Made by a program: the position numbers and the translations under genes. A stretch of 5,527 bases of DNA from Gammaproteobacteria bacterium (lineage in GTDB: Bacteria > Pseudomonadota > Gammaproteobacteria > UBA6429 > Thiohalophilaceae): positions 1 to 5,527 of the forward strand of contig JAHEDA010000173.1 of NCBI GenBank assembly GCA_024641445.1, in the 5' to 3' direction. Each line of letters opens with the position of its first letter. Positions within the stretch are counted from its first letter, which is position 1. This document shows positions 1 through 5,527 of this stretch, piece after piece. The notes beneath the pieces are model-generated. The model saw only the letters and a program-made list of their open reading frames with translations. It was not told where the DNA came from and did no database searches.

Positions 1-364
1 CATCCGTACAGGCATGAGGCATCCCATACCACTCTGCCCATACCGCCGGGTCACGCAGACGAAAATCGGCTGCAAGGTCGATAACCCGGACCCCCGCCGC
101 GATCAATCCAGGCACAGTCTGCATGGCCGTGCCATTGGGCGTGGCAAAGAACACCACATCGCAGGCCTTCAAGACGTTGTCGTCAGGTTCTGAAAAGGCC
201 AGGTCGACATGACCACGGAGGTTGGGAAACATCTGCGCCACGGGCATACCCGCCTCGCTGCGGGAGGTGATGGCCTTCAACTCCACCTCAGGGTGGGCCG
301 CGAGCAGGCGCAACAACTCGACTCCGGTATAGCCCGTACCACCAACAATCCCTACGGAAACCAT
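1..364 (-). CDS. argC: N-acetyl-gamma-glutamyl-phosphate reductase, N-terminal part (cut by window edge)
   Basis: ArgC is the cytoplasmic enzyme that reduces N-acetyl-glutamyl phosphate to the semialdehyde with NADPH, the third step of arginine biosynthesis. Translating the minus strand from the ATG at 364-362 gives an open frame of 121 codons to the edge. It begins MVSVGIVGGTGYTGVELLRL, the family's Rossmann dinucleotide-binding start with the GGTGYTG glycine loop at residues 8-14. Further typical segments follow: AHPEVEL, the VVFFATPNGTA stretch at the end of the fold, and the VIDLAADFRLRD block. The catalytic cysteine lies beyond the window, so it cannot be checked. No strong Shine-Dalgarno is seen (a weak GGGCGGG lies upstream), but the start fits the family exactly. 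The gene is divergent from the chloride transporter gene, with 155 bp between starts. Confidence 0.96.
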   Translation of the reverse strand, partial: MVSVGIVGGTGYTGVELLRLLAAHPEVELKAITSRSEAGMPVAQMFPNLRGHVDLAFSEPDDNVLKACDVVFFATPNGTAMQTVPGLIAAGVRVIDLAADFRLRDPAVWAEWYGMPHACTD

Positions 365-484
365 CTTGACCCGCCCAGACGTGATTAGAAAATGAGTCCT
401 ATGATAAGTGTAGCGGCGTGAAAAATCCAAACACCAGAAAAGTGCGGCAGATTCCATGCAGCACAACCGAATACGCCGCTATTT

Positions 485-513
485 TTTACACCCCGCTGTT
501 ATTCCTATATCCT
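485..513 (+). promoter_or_regulatory. candidate sigma-70 promoter for the ClC gene
   Basis: TTTACA (485-490, five of six matches to TTGACA) is followed after 17 bp by TATCCT (508-513, four of six matches to TATAAT). An overlapping TATATC at 506-511 is an alternative -10. Transcription would begin at about 519-521, right at the ATG at 520, so the message would be leaderless or nearly so. No Shine-Dalgarno precedes that ATG. The rest of the 365-519 gap shows no clear argC promoter on the other strand and no other gene. This is a visual match only. Confidence 0.35.
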
Positions 514-519
514 CACAGC

Positions 520-1839
520 ATGATTCGCAAACGCCTGCTCCACACCCGTCGCCAACTCCTCTCGGTAAAAAAGTGGAAATTACGCCTGGTATTGTGGGGC
601 AGCGCAATCCTCATCGGCGCCACGGCCGCCAGTTTCGCCCTCTTAGGCAGCCTCGCCGACCAAACGTTCCATTCACTGCACACTGAACATCAGTGGCTGG
701 CCTACCTCGCCACGCCATTGGGCCTGGCCCTGGTAGCCTTTTTGACGGTGCGCGTCTTTCCTGGCACTCAGGGCAGTGGTATCCCACAGGCCATCGCGGC
801 ACTGGAAAATCGAGACACCTCCATCCGCCACACCGTCCTCTCACTCCGGATCGCGATTGGCAAGATTTTACTCGCCACGCTGGGTCTGCTCAGCGGCGCC
901 TCGATAGGCCGCGAGGGCCCTACGGTACATATTGGCGCCTCACTGATGTACAGCATGCGGCACTTCCTGACCCTGCGAAACCAGGACCTATCGCGCACCC
1001 TCATCATGGCCGGTGGCGCGGCGGGTATCGCCGCGGCCTTCAACACACCCCTGGCCGGGATCATCTTTGCGATCGAGGAATTGAATCGAAATTACGAGCA
1101 ACGCACCAGCGGCACACTCTTGCTCGCGGTTGTCATCGCCGGTATCACAGCCATAACCATTCTGGGCAACTACACGTACTTCGGTAACACTGGGGTCATA
1201 CTCCCATTGCGCGAGGCCTGGGTACCCATCCTCATCTGTGGTGGACTCGGTGGCCTGTTGGGTGGCACGTTCAGCTCGGTTCTCATTATGGGTGCACGCC
1301 GACTTTCCTCCTACGCGACGGCGCATCCGGTATTGTTGGCGCTTTACTGCGGCCTGGCCATCAGCCTGCTGGGGATGCTGTCCGGGGGCACGACCTATGG
1401 CACTGGCTACACCGAGGCCAAGGCCCTCATCACCGCCACCTCAGCCGACGCCCTGCACTACGAATTCCCCTTCGCCAAGATGCTGGCCACCATCGCCTCC
1501 TACTGGAGCGGCATCCCCGGTGGTATTTTTGCCCCCTCACTCGCCGTAGGGGCAGGACTCGGTGCCAACCTCGGTGCGTGGTTAACGAGCTACCCCTTCC
1601 CCGCCCTGGTCATCCTGGGCATGGCCGGGTACTTCACCGGCGTGGTCCAAACCCCAATCACCGCACTGGTCATCATAATGGAGATGACCAGTAGCCCATC
1701 ACTGCTGTTACCGCTGATGGCCACTGCCCTACTCGCACGTGCGATTTCGTCTCTGGTCTGTCCAGTACCCATCTATCAGGCCCTGGCCGAGAACTTTATG
1801 CAGAAACAACCGTCAGAGGCTAAGGTGTCGGCGACATAG
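520..1839 (+). CDS. ClC-family chloride channel/antiporter without CBS domains
   Basis: This is an inner-membrane ClC protein of 439 residues, probably exchanging chloride for protons. All signature elements are present, numbered from the ATG at 520: GSGIP at 85-89 (chloride-binding Ser86), GREGP at 130-134 (external gating Glu132, equivalent to E148 of E. coli ClC), IEEL with Glu186-Glu187 (Glu187 equivalent to E203, the internal proton glutamate), GIFAP at 335-339, and the chloride-coordinating Tyr419 in a PIYQAL context. Because both glutamates are kept, antiport is more likely than a passive channel. GREGP rather than the variant motifs of fluoride-specific CLCs argues against fluoride export. 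The protein ends soon after Tyr419, so there are no CBS domains. An in-frame GTG at 418 would add 34 residues (FYTPLLFLYPHS near the end) that do not look like a ClC N-terminus. It would also swallow the candidate promoter, so the ATG at 520 is preferred. Physiological role, such as acid resistance or charge balance, cannot be told from this context. Confidence 0.93.
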   Translation: MIRKRLLHTRRQLLSVKKWKLRLVLWGSAILIGATAASFALLGSLADQTFHSLHTEHQWLAYLATPLGLALVAFLTVRVFPGTQGSGIPQAIAALENRDTSIRHTVLSLRIAIGKILLATLGLLSGASIGREGPTVHIGASLMYSMRHFLTLRNQDLSRTLIMAGGAAGIAAAFNTPLAGIIFAIEELNRNYEQRTSGTLLLAVVIAGITAITILGNYTYFGNTGVILPLREAWVPILICGGLGGLLGGTFSSVLIMGARRLSSYATAHPVLLALYCGLAISLLGMLSGGTTYGTGYTEAKALITATSADALHYEFPFAKMLATIASYWSGIPGGIFAPSLAVGAGLGANLGAWLTSYPFPALVILGMAGYFTGVVQTPITALVIIMEMTSSPSLLLPLMATALLARAISSLVCPVPIYQALAENFMQKQPSEAKVSAT

Positions 1840-1882
1840 CCACGCACGTTATACTCACCCAATCCTTCCATAGCCCTTGATC

Positions 1883-2431
1883 ATGATGAAAAATCTAACT
1901 CTGAAAGATAAGCTGATCGTCGGCTTTGTCGCCCTGCTGGTGCTCGGGATGGCCACCTTGTGGCTGATGCCCGCCGGGCTGCGCAAGGCCCCGGACATTA
2001 CCCTGACACTACTGGACGGTAGCAGCCTTTCGCTCGCATCTCTGCGAGGAAAACCGGTAATCGTGACCTTCTGGGCCACCACCTGCCCTGGTTGCATTGC
2101 AGAGATCCCGCACCTCATCGACCTGCACAACAAACTGGCCTCTCGTGGTCTCAATATAATCGGTATTGCCATGCCCTATGACCGCCCCGATCGCGTCACC
2201 GAACTGGTGAAGCTGCGTGGCCTGCCCTATCGCATCGCCCTCGATATTCAAGGCGATGCGGTGCGCGCCTTTGGCAATGTCCAACTGACACCGACGACCT
2301 TCGTGATCGACCCCAGTGGTAGGATTGTTAAACAGAAGATCGGGGAGATGGACATGCAACAGGTCTACACCCAACTACTGCCCATGCTGCCAACACAGCA
2401 GGCTGCACTGACATCTGCGATAAAGGGATAA
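1883..2431 (+). CDS. membrane-anchored TlpA/ResA-like thiol-disulfide oxidoreductase
   Basis: This is a thioredoxin-fold protein of 182 residues facing the periplasm. Residues 11-29 (LIVGFVALLVLGMATLWLM) form a single uncleaved membrane anchor after a lysine-containing N-terminus. The thioredoxin/AhpC-TSA-like domain follows: a DITLTLLDGSSLSLASLRGK start, a VTFWATTCPGC active site with Cys68 and Cys71, then AEIPHL, and the cis-proline Pro137 in LTPTTFVIDPSG. The usual TlpA motif is FWATWCxxC; here the Trp just before the first Cys is a Thr, which may alter redox potential. Partners are unknown; the family typically reduces apocytochrome c or metal-binding cysteines. Starts at TTG 1877, ATG 1883 or ATG 1886 are all possible because no clear Shine-Dalgarno is seen; ATG 1883 is a choice, not a proof. 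A -10-like TATACT at 1850-1855 lacks a good -35. The stop lies four bases before hemJ, suggesting one operon. Confidence 0.9.
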   Translation: MMKNLTLKDKLIVGFVALLVLGMATLWLMPAGLRKAPDITLTLLDGSSLSLASLRGKPVIVTFWATTCPGCIAEIPHLIDLHNKLASRGLNIIGIAMPYDRPDRVTELVKLRGLPYRIALDIQGDAVRAFGNVQLTPTTFVIDPSGRIVKQKIGEMDMQQVYTQLLPMLPTQQAALTSAIKG

Positions 2432-2435
2432 GCAC

Positions 2436-2861
2436 ATGGAATGGATAGAGGCCTTACACATCATCTTTATGGTGACCTGGTTCGCCGGTCTGTTCTATCT
2501 GCCGCGCCTGTTCGTCTATCACGCCATGGCCACCGACGAGCTCAGCAAAGAACGCTTCAAGGTCATGGAACGCAAACTCTTTTTTGGGATTATGACACCC
2601 GGCATGATCCTGACCCTGGCGTTTGGTATCTGGCTGCTAGTATCTTATGCTTGGATGGCCTTCAAGGACTCTGGCTGGCTCTACGCCAAACTGGCCCTGG
2701 TTGCCGTGTTAGTGCTCTACCATATTTACTGCGGCAAGCTGATGTTTGACTTCAAGCATGATCGCAACCGGCACGGTCATGTCTTTTATCGCTGGTTTAA
2801 CGAGTTCCCGGTGTTAATCCTGTTTGCCGTGATCATCCTGGTGGTCGTAAAACCTTTCTAG
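2436..2861 (+). CDS. hemJ: protoporphyrinogen IX oxidase HemJ
   Basis: HemJ is an integral membrane protein of 141 residues that oxidises protoporphyrinogen IX to protoporphyrin IX in haem synthesis, in bacteria that lack HemY/HemG. Four membrane segments are visible at roughly residues 5-27, 51-73, 82-103 and 121-140. Family hallmarks are the N-terminal LHIIFMVTWFAGLFYLPR with His8, a VMERKLFFGIMTPGM loop, LALVAVLVLYHIYCGKL, the FYRWFNEFPV segment and the C-terminal VVVKPF. The length is normal for HemJ. The start is supported by AAGGGA at 2423-2428, seven bases upstream of the ATG and inside the last codons of the preceding gene. This implies co-transcription and probably translational coupling with the TlpA-like gene. 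Proximity to argC is, from memory, seen in other gammaproteobacteria. Confidence 0.95.
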   Translation: MEWIEALHIIFMVTWFAGLFYLPRLFVYHAMATDELSKERFKVMERKLFFGIMTPGMILTLAFGIWLLVSYAWMAFKDSGWLYAKLALVAVLVLYHIYCGKLMFDFKHDRNRHGHVFYRWFNEFPVLILFAVIILVVVKPF

Positions 2862-2923
2862 CGGGTGTCTGATTACTTCCTCGATATCACTGCTGTCCTG
2901 GTAGCGTATGCGCAAGGCACATG

Positions 2924-3001
2924 AATACCCTTCGTGCCCCCTCACCCCAACCCTCTACCGTCAAGCGGCACCGAGGTCCCGCAGGGAGGGGGTATTGACG
3001 G
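2924..3001. repeat. imperfect inverted repeat, REP-like, in a convergent gap
   Basis: The 151-bp gap between hemJ and the leftward barrel gene holds no gene but is rich in C on one side and G on the other. Perfect 7-bp arms are seen: AATACCC (2924-2930) with GGGTATT (2990-2996), CCCCCTC (2937-2943) with GAGGGGG (2986-2992), and CCGTCAA (2958-2964) with TTGACGG (2995-3001). A small TCCC-GCA-GGGA hairpin sits inside. The segment CCCTCACCCCAACCCTCT matches, from memory, a dispersed intergenic repeat found in many proteobacterial genomes. Its translation, PLTPTL..., often appears as spurious ORFs. It may help end transcription from both sides, but no U-run makes it a classic terminator. The arms are interleaved, so not all pairings can form together. 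Confidence 0.6.
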
Positions 3002-3012
3002 GAATAAGTGCT

Positions 3013-4158
3013 TCAATAACTGAACTCATAACGCAGATAGGTGCGTGTCTCCCGCTGTTTTTGCACAGCGCTGAGAGGTTGCAGGATATCCTCTTCCGAC
3101 AACCACCCGGCGGTGACTGCATGCAGTGACGATATCTGCCAGTGGTAGCGCCACTCGGTCGAGCTGCTGTTGTTGCGAAAGTCAGGCGAGATCAACCAGC
3201 CGGCCTCGGCGCGCCCGATCACCACTCCAGTCGACTGCCCTGCGGCAAAATTCATCAGGTCCAGCGATAGCTGCCAGGCACTACCGCCCGCATCGCCGCT
3301 ACCGGGCAGGTTCAACACGCTCAGCGGCGGCGTGGAGACCGCAAGCCCCGCCTCCAGCCCAAACTGTATTTTTACGGCCTCTCCCATGTGCCACTGCCAG
3401 CCCTCGCGCGCCACCAGCGCGGGATAATCAACACGATTGGCGCACGTTGAGACACCATCACGACAAAGCGCAGTCGGAAGATAGGTAAAGGTAAAACCTT
3501 TGAGAAACCAGGTCGCATCCTCCACCACCTTGTCACCCGCAAAGAAGGCGCTCCAACGTGTAGAGTCTGTGTTAAGGCTCAGGGGTGCACGCTGCACCGT
3601 GCTACTACCCTCCGCAGAGGAATAGGCAAACACGGCCTGATTCTGCCACCCCTTAACGTCCTTAAAGGCAAAGCGCATCCCATCGGTCCAGGTGATTTGT
3701 GTACCAACACTATCATTTCGTGAGAGTGATTTTCGATTCACACCGGGCAGCGTCACCTTCAACTGCATACGACCGAGTTGGATCTCTTTATCCTCCACTC
3801 GCTTATAACTGAAATACAAACTGTCGAGGGTCGCGTCACCCGCATTGAGTCCATTCTCTGTACTTAGCGCAGACAGGAAGCCCTGCCTCGACGCAGAGGA
3901 ACCTGCGATACTGCTATAACGACCTGCGACGTGCGAGACAAATCGCCAGCGTTCATTGAGCAGGGCATCGTAGCCCAGACCCACACGGGCGATATTCTCC
4001 TGCGGTGTGCTCAGGGTGCCATTCTGCTTTTGCAGCTCAGTATTACCACTCTCTAGCGTCAGGTCCGCCAACCAATGGCCCGGTTCGCTAGCCTGGAGTG
4101 GCGGGTAATAGAGACTAACCAGTACAGACCAACATATTAATGAGTATCGTGTTTGCAT
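3013..4158 (-). CDS. predicted outer-membrane beta-barrel protein of unknown family
   Basis: This is a secreted protein of 381 residues that I do not recognise as a named family. The start ATG at 4158-4156 opens a Sec signal peptide: MQTRYSL, a hydrophobic core to about residue 21, and a likely cleavage after Leu-Gln-Ala23 before SEPG. The mature part has no membrane helix. It shows many short alternating stretches rich in Tyr, Phe and Trp (for example DSLYFSYKRV, WRYHWQISS) separated by Ser/Gly/Asn-rich loops, and it ends TYLRYEFSY, an alternating pattern with a C-terminal aromatic as in barrels inserted by the BAM complex. An LGRMQLK segment recalls the GR-containing strands of porins. Two cysteines, Cys232 and Cys239, sit in a loop-like stretch (CRDGVSTC) and could form a disulfide. 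The gene is divergent from the MerR-type gene and convergent with hemJ. The upstream Shine-Dalgarno is poor. A porin or a surface-structure component are both possible; the cargo is unknown. Confidence 0.75.
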   Translation of the reverse strand: MQTRYSLICWSVLVSLYYPPLQASEPGHWLADLTLESGNTELQKQNGTLSTPQENIARVGLGYDALLNERWRFVSHVAGRYSSIAGSSASRQGFLSALSTENGLNAGDATLDSLYFSYKRVEDKEIQLGRMQLKVTLPGVNRKSLSRNDSVGTQITWTDGMRFAFKDVKGWQNQAVFAYSSAEGSSTVQRAPLSLNTDSTRWSAFFAGDKVVEDATWFLKGFTFTYLPTALCRDGVSTCANRVDYPALVAREGWQWHMGEAVKIQFGLEAGLAVSTPPLSVLNLPGSGDAGGSAWQLSLDLMNFAAGQSTGVVIGRAEAGWLISPDFRNNSSSTEWRYHWQISSLHAVTAGWLSEEDILQPLSAVQKQRETRTYLRYEFSY

Positions 4159-4299
4159 CTTTGATGTCTTGTCTCACAGTCGAGCCGCCATTGTAGGGGC
4201 TATGTCGATAAAAACGAAATGTCCGCCTCGTGATGTAAACCCATCAATATCCTAGTATATCAGTCAGTTAATTACCCATAGATATTTACAACAATTCTC

Positions 4300-4330
4300 T
4301 TGACCTGGAGTTAACTCCAGCCTGTACACT
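4300..4330 (+). promoter_or_regulatory. MerR-type promoter and operator (19-bp spacer with palindrome)
   Basis: TTGACC (4300-4305) and TACACT (4325-4330) are separated by exactly 19 bp, the over-long spacing that MerR-family activators correct by twisting DNA. The spacer holds the perfect 16-bp palindrome CTGGAGTTAACTCCAG (4305-4320). Its half-sites CTGGAGT/ACTCCAG look the same, from memory, as those of the ZntR operator at E. coli zntA. Transcription would begin near 4337 and run into the MerR-type gene at 4369, so the regulator is probably autoregulated and controls the genes downstream. The remainder of the divergent gap (4159-4299) is AT-rich. It has a TATACT on the minus strand (4259-4254) with no convincing -35 and no other feature I can support. 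Confidence 0.9.
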
Positions 4331-4368
4331 TTGCGAACACTAATAACCTAAATCATCTATGGTGCTCT

Positions 4369-4797
4369 ATGACTCTGTACAGCATTGGCCAGATCGGCAA
4401 ACAACTGAACCTCTCGGTGGACACCCTGCGCTATTACGAAAAGCTGGGCCTGTTGCCCAACGTCAACCGTACCCCCTCGGGTACCCGACGCTATAGCGAG
4501 AAAGAGATCACCCGCCTGCAATTTATCCGTCGCGCACAAAAGATGAATTTCAGTCTGCACGAGATCAAAGAGTTGTTGGACATGCGCAATAACCCCACCG
4601 AGGTATGTGGAGATGTCCAGCTAATCACGCAACATAAACTGGATGAGATCGAGTCACACATCGAAGAGCTTTCGCATCTACGTGATGAGCTGCGTGGATT
4701 ACTCAGTCAGTGTACCCAGGGCAACGAGGGTTGCCCTATAATAGAGGGCATCGAATACATCGCAACCACAAAACCACCGCATGAGGTGGCGAGGTAG
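4369..4797 (+). CDS. MerR-family heavy-metal-responsive regulator, CadR/ZntR-like
   Basis: This is a cytoplasmic dimeric metal sensor of 142 residues that would activate the 19-bp-spacer promoter just upstream. Residues 1-42 form the winged helix-turn-helix (YSIGQIGKQLNLSVDTLRYYEKLGLL, then the wing RTPSGTRRY). Residues 45-73 give the FIRRAQKMNFSLHEIKELL segment, about 84-112 form the dimer helix, and the metal loop follows. The cysteines are Cys80, Cys115 and Cys122, the last in CPIIEGIE. Having Cys at position 80, where Cu(I) sensors carry Ser, indicates a divalent-metal sensor. The spacings of 35 and 7 equal those recalled for the three metal cysteines of CadR; MerR and PbrR have 35 and 9. 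It lacks ZntR's Cys-Cys pair and the His-rich tail of CadR. No clear Shine-Dalgarno is seen, but the start fits the family. The metal is uncertain: Cd, Zn or Pb are candidates. It sits eight bases upstream of the Cys-rich protein gene. Confidence 0.93.
   Translation: MTLYSIGQIGKQLNLSVDTLRYYEKLGLLPNVNRTPSGTRRYSEKEITRLQFIRRAQKMNFSLHEIKELLDMRNNPTEVCGDVQLITQHKLDEIESHIEELSHLRDELRGLLSQCTQGNEGCPIIEGIEYIATTKPPHEVAR
4732..4750. promoter_or_regulatory. 6-bp inverted repeat around a consensus -10 box inside the regulator gene
   Basis: TGCCCT (4732-4737) and AGGGCA (4745-4750) flank a perfect TATAAT (4737-4742) about 64 bp upstream of the next start codon. No good -35 is found at 17 or 18 bp (ACCCAG, TACCCA). 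The bases also encode the conserved CPIIEG metal-loop segment, so the pattern may be a by-product of coding. It could be a weak internal promoter for the small Cys-rich gene. Confidence 0.2.
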
Positions 4798-4805
4798 ATT
4801 GAATA

Positions 4806-5018
4806 ATGACCATTCTGACCAAGTCCGTGATGACCTGCCCGGTCTGCAAGACTAAAAAAGAAGAGAGCATGCCCACCGATTTTTACCAGGCCAATTGGCA
4901 ATGTCCGAAGTGCCACATGTCAGTCATCCCCAAGCGTGGCGAAGACTGCGTCTTTTGTAGTTACGGCACCGTCCCCTGCCCCAAGCGCCAGCAGCAACTA
5001 CAGGAACAAAAGAAATAA
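4806..5018 (+). CDS. small Cys-rich zinc-ribbon protein related to the GDCCVxC family
   Basis: This is a 70-residue soluble protein with seven cysteines. CPVC at 11-14 and CPKC at 33-36 form a likely four-Cys zinc ribbon, with EESMPTD between. The second half reads RGEDCVFCSYGTVPCPKRQ at 44-62, with Cys48, Cys51 and Cys58. This strongly resembles the family annotated as GDCCVxC domain (seleno)proteins, whose members typically read GDCCVFCSYGxVPCP and are often found near mercury or heavy-metal genes (from memory). Here the signature GDCC is GEDC, so the first Cys of the pair is Asp47, and a Cys usual in the MPTDxC region also appears absent. The tail is Lys/Gln-rich. It has no signal peptide, so it acts in the cytoplasm. 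GAGGT at 4791-4795 is a fair ribosome site; a second in-frame ATG at residue 9 is also possible. It lies eight bases after the metal sensor and is probably co-induced. Metal buffering or delivery is an inference, not shown. Confidence 0.85.
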   Translation: MTILTKSVMTCPVCKTKKEESMPTDFYQANWQCPKCHMSVIPKRGEDCVFCSYGTVPCPKRQQQLQEQKK

Positions 5019-5071
5019 TTTCTCCGTCCACCGCCCTTGGCACCGAAGCCTAGCGATCACCGAGCAGCAGC

Positions 5072-5527
5072 ATGGGCATCAAAACAGATCTCATTCAACA
5101 CTACCACTGGCTACGCCAATATGGCCTGAATGACTCGCACAGTGGCAACGCCTCGGTGCGTGAGGGTGAGACGATCTGGGTGACACCCACCGGTGCCTGC
5201 GCAGATTCACTCCGCGAGGAGGAACTGGTCGCCTGCCATATTGACGGCACGCTGGGTAAAGGCGCATCACACGATGCGGGTGTACACGTCGCGGTTTATC
5301 AAAGGAATCCCAAGGCAGGCGCCGTGCTTCACAGCCATGGACCGCACACCGTCGCACTCACCCTCAACGGCAAGGACTACTACCCGCCCGACTTCGAGGG
5401 CCAGTATTACTTTGGCCAAAGCGTGCCAGTGCTCAACATTGCGTATGGTGATTATCAAAGCGAGACTGCACCACGCGTCGCGGCGATGCTGGCCGATCAC
5501 CCCATCGTGGTGGTGCGCGGTCATGGC
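5072..5527 (+). CDS. class II aldolase/adducin-type protein, N-terminal part (cut by window edge)
   Basis: An open frame of 152 codons from the ATG at 5072 runs off the right edge. An in-frame TAG at 5051 rules out a longer start; the Shine-Dalgarno is poor. The family comprises zinc-dependent cytoplasmic aldolases and epimerases acting on sugar phosphates or related hydroxy compounds, such as L-fuculose-1-phosphate aldolase (FucA). Visible elements are SGNASVR at 24-30, TPTGA at 38-42, HSHGPH at 87-92 with the zinc ligands His87 and His89, and RGHG at the end with the third ligand His151. These spacings match FucA His92, His94 and His155. The catalytic Glu73 of FucA, 19 residues before the first His, aligns with Asp68 here in SHDAGVH. 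That substitution makes the substrate and even the reaction uncertain. The gene lies 53 bp after the Cys-rich gene in the same direction and may or may not belong to that operon. Confidence 0.88.
   Translation, partial: MGIKTDLIQHYHWLRQYGLNDSHSGNASVREGETIWVTPTGACADSLREEELVACHIDGTLGKGASHDAGVHVAVYQRNPKAGAVLHSHGPHTVALTLNGKDYYPPDFEGQYYFGQSVPVLNIAYGDYQSETAPRVAAMLADHPIVVVRGHG

Noticed and set aside
366..405. TTGACC (366-371) with TATGAT (400-405) as a plus-strand promoter
   Set aside because: The spacing of 28 bp is far too long.
418..519. GTG start extending the ClC protein by 34 residues
   Set aside because: The extension is not ClC-like, has no ribosome site and overlaps a candidate promoter; the ATG at 520 fits the family better.
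1850..1855. TATACT as a promoter for the TlpA-like gene
   Set aside because: No acceptable -35 is found at 16-18 bp, so it is mentioned only as a weak possibility.
2908..3129. A 73-codon plus-strand open frame in the convergent gap
   Set aside because: Its peptide CPLTPTLYRQAAPRSRREG is the translation of the dispersed repeat, and it runs into the antisense of the barrel gene.
4936..4962. Possible selenocysteine codon, as in some GDCCVxC proteins
   Set aside because: The signature is read GAA GAC TGC with no in-frame TGA, so the protein is an ordinary Cys/Asp version.
5091..5524. Two minus-strand open frames opposite the aldolase
   Set aside because: They are antisense shadows of a strongly recognisable class II aldolase frame.

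Overview
The window looks like chromosomal DNA from a gammaproteobacterium, moderately GC-rich. This placement rests on an HemJ-type protoporphyrinogen oxidase lying near argC, the general protein character and a dispersed GC-rich repeat of a kind common in proteobacteria. The exact genus cannot be read from the sequence. There are eight genes: six complete, and two cut by the window edges (argC on the left, a class II aldolase on the right).

Left part (1-2861): the 5' end of argC runs leftwards, divergent from a ClC-type chloride/proton antiporter gene. The antiporter gene is followed in the same direction by a membrane-anchored TlpA-like thioredoxin and by hemJ. The last two are tightly packed: four bases separate them and the hemJ ribosome binding site lies in the end of the tlpA-like gene. 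These look like housekeeping and redox genes.

Middle (2862-4158): hemJ converges on a leftward gene for a secreted protein of 381 residues that looks like an outer-membrane beta-barrel and that I cannot assign to a named family. The convergent gap holds an imperfect inverted repeat of the widespread 'CCCTCACCCCAACCCTCT' type.

Right part (4159-5527): a 210-bp AT-rich divergent region carries a textbook MerR-family promoter. It has TTGACC and TACACT separated by exactly 19 bp, with a perfect 16-bp palindrome in the spacer. It drives a MerR-family metal sensor whose three cysteines match the CadR-type divalent-metal spacing. Eight bases downstream lies a 70-residue protein with seven cysteines that resembles the GDCCVxC zinc-ribbon family but has lost the first Cys of the signature pair. 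A class II aldolase/adducin-type protein follows 53 bp later. No metal-efflux ATPase or mercury gene is visible, so the small Cys-rich protein is the most obvious target of the sensor. This compact sensor plus Cys-rich protein unit is the most interesting part of the window.

No RNA genes, CRISPR arrays or insertion sequences were seen.
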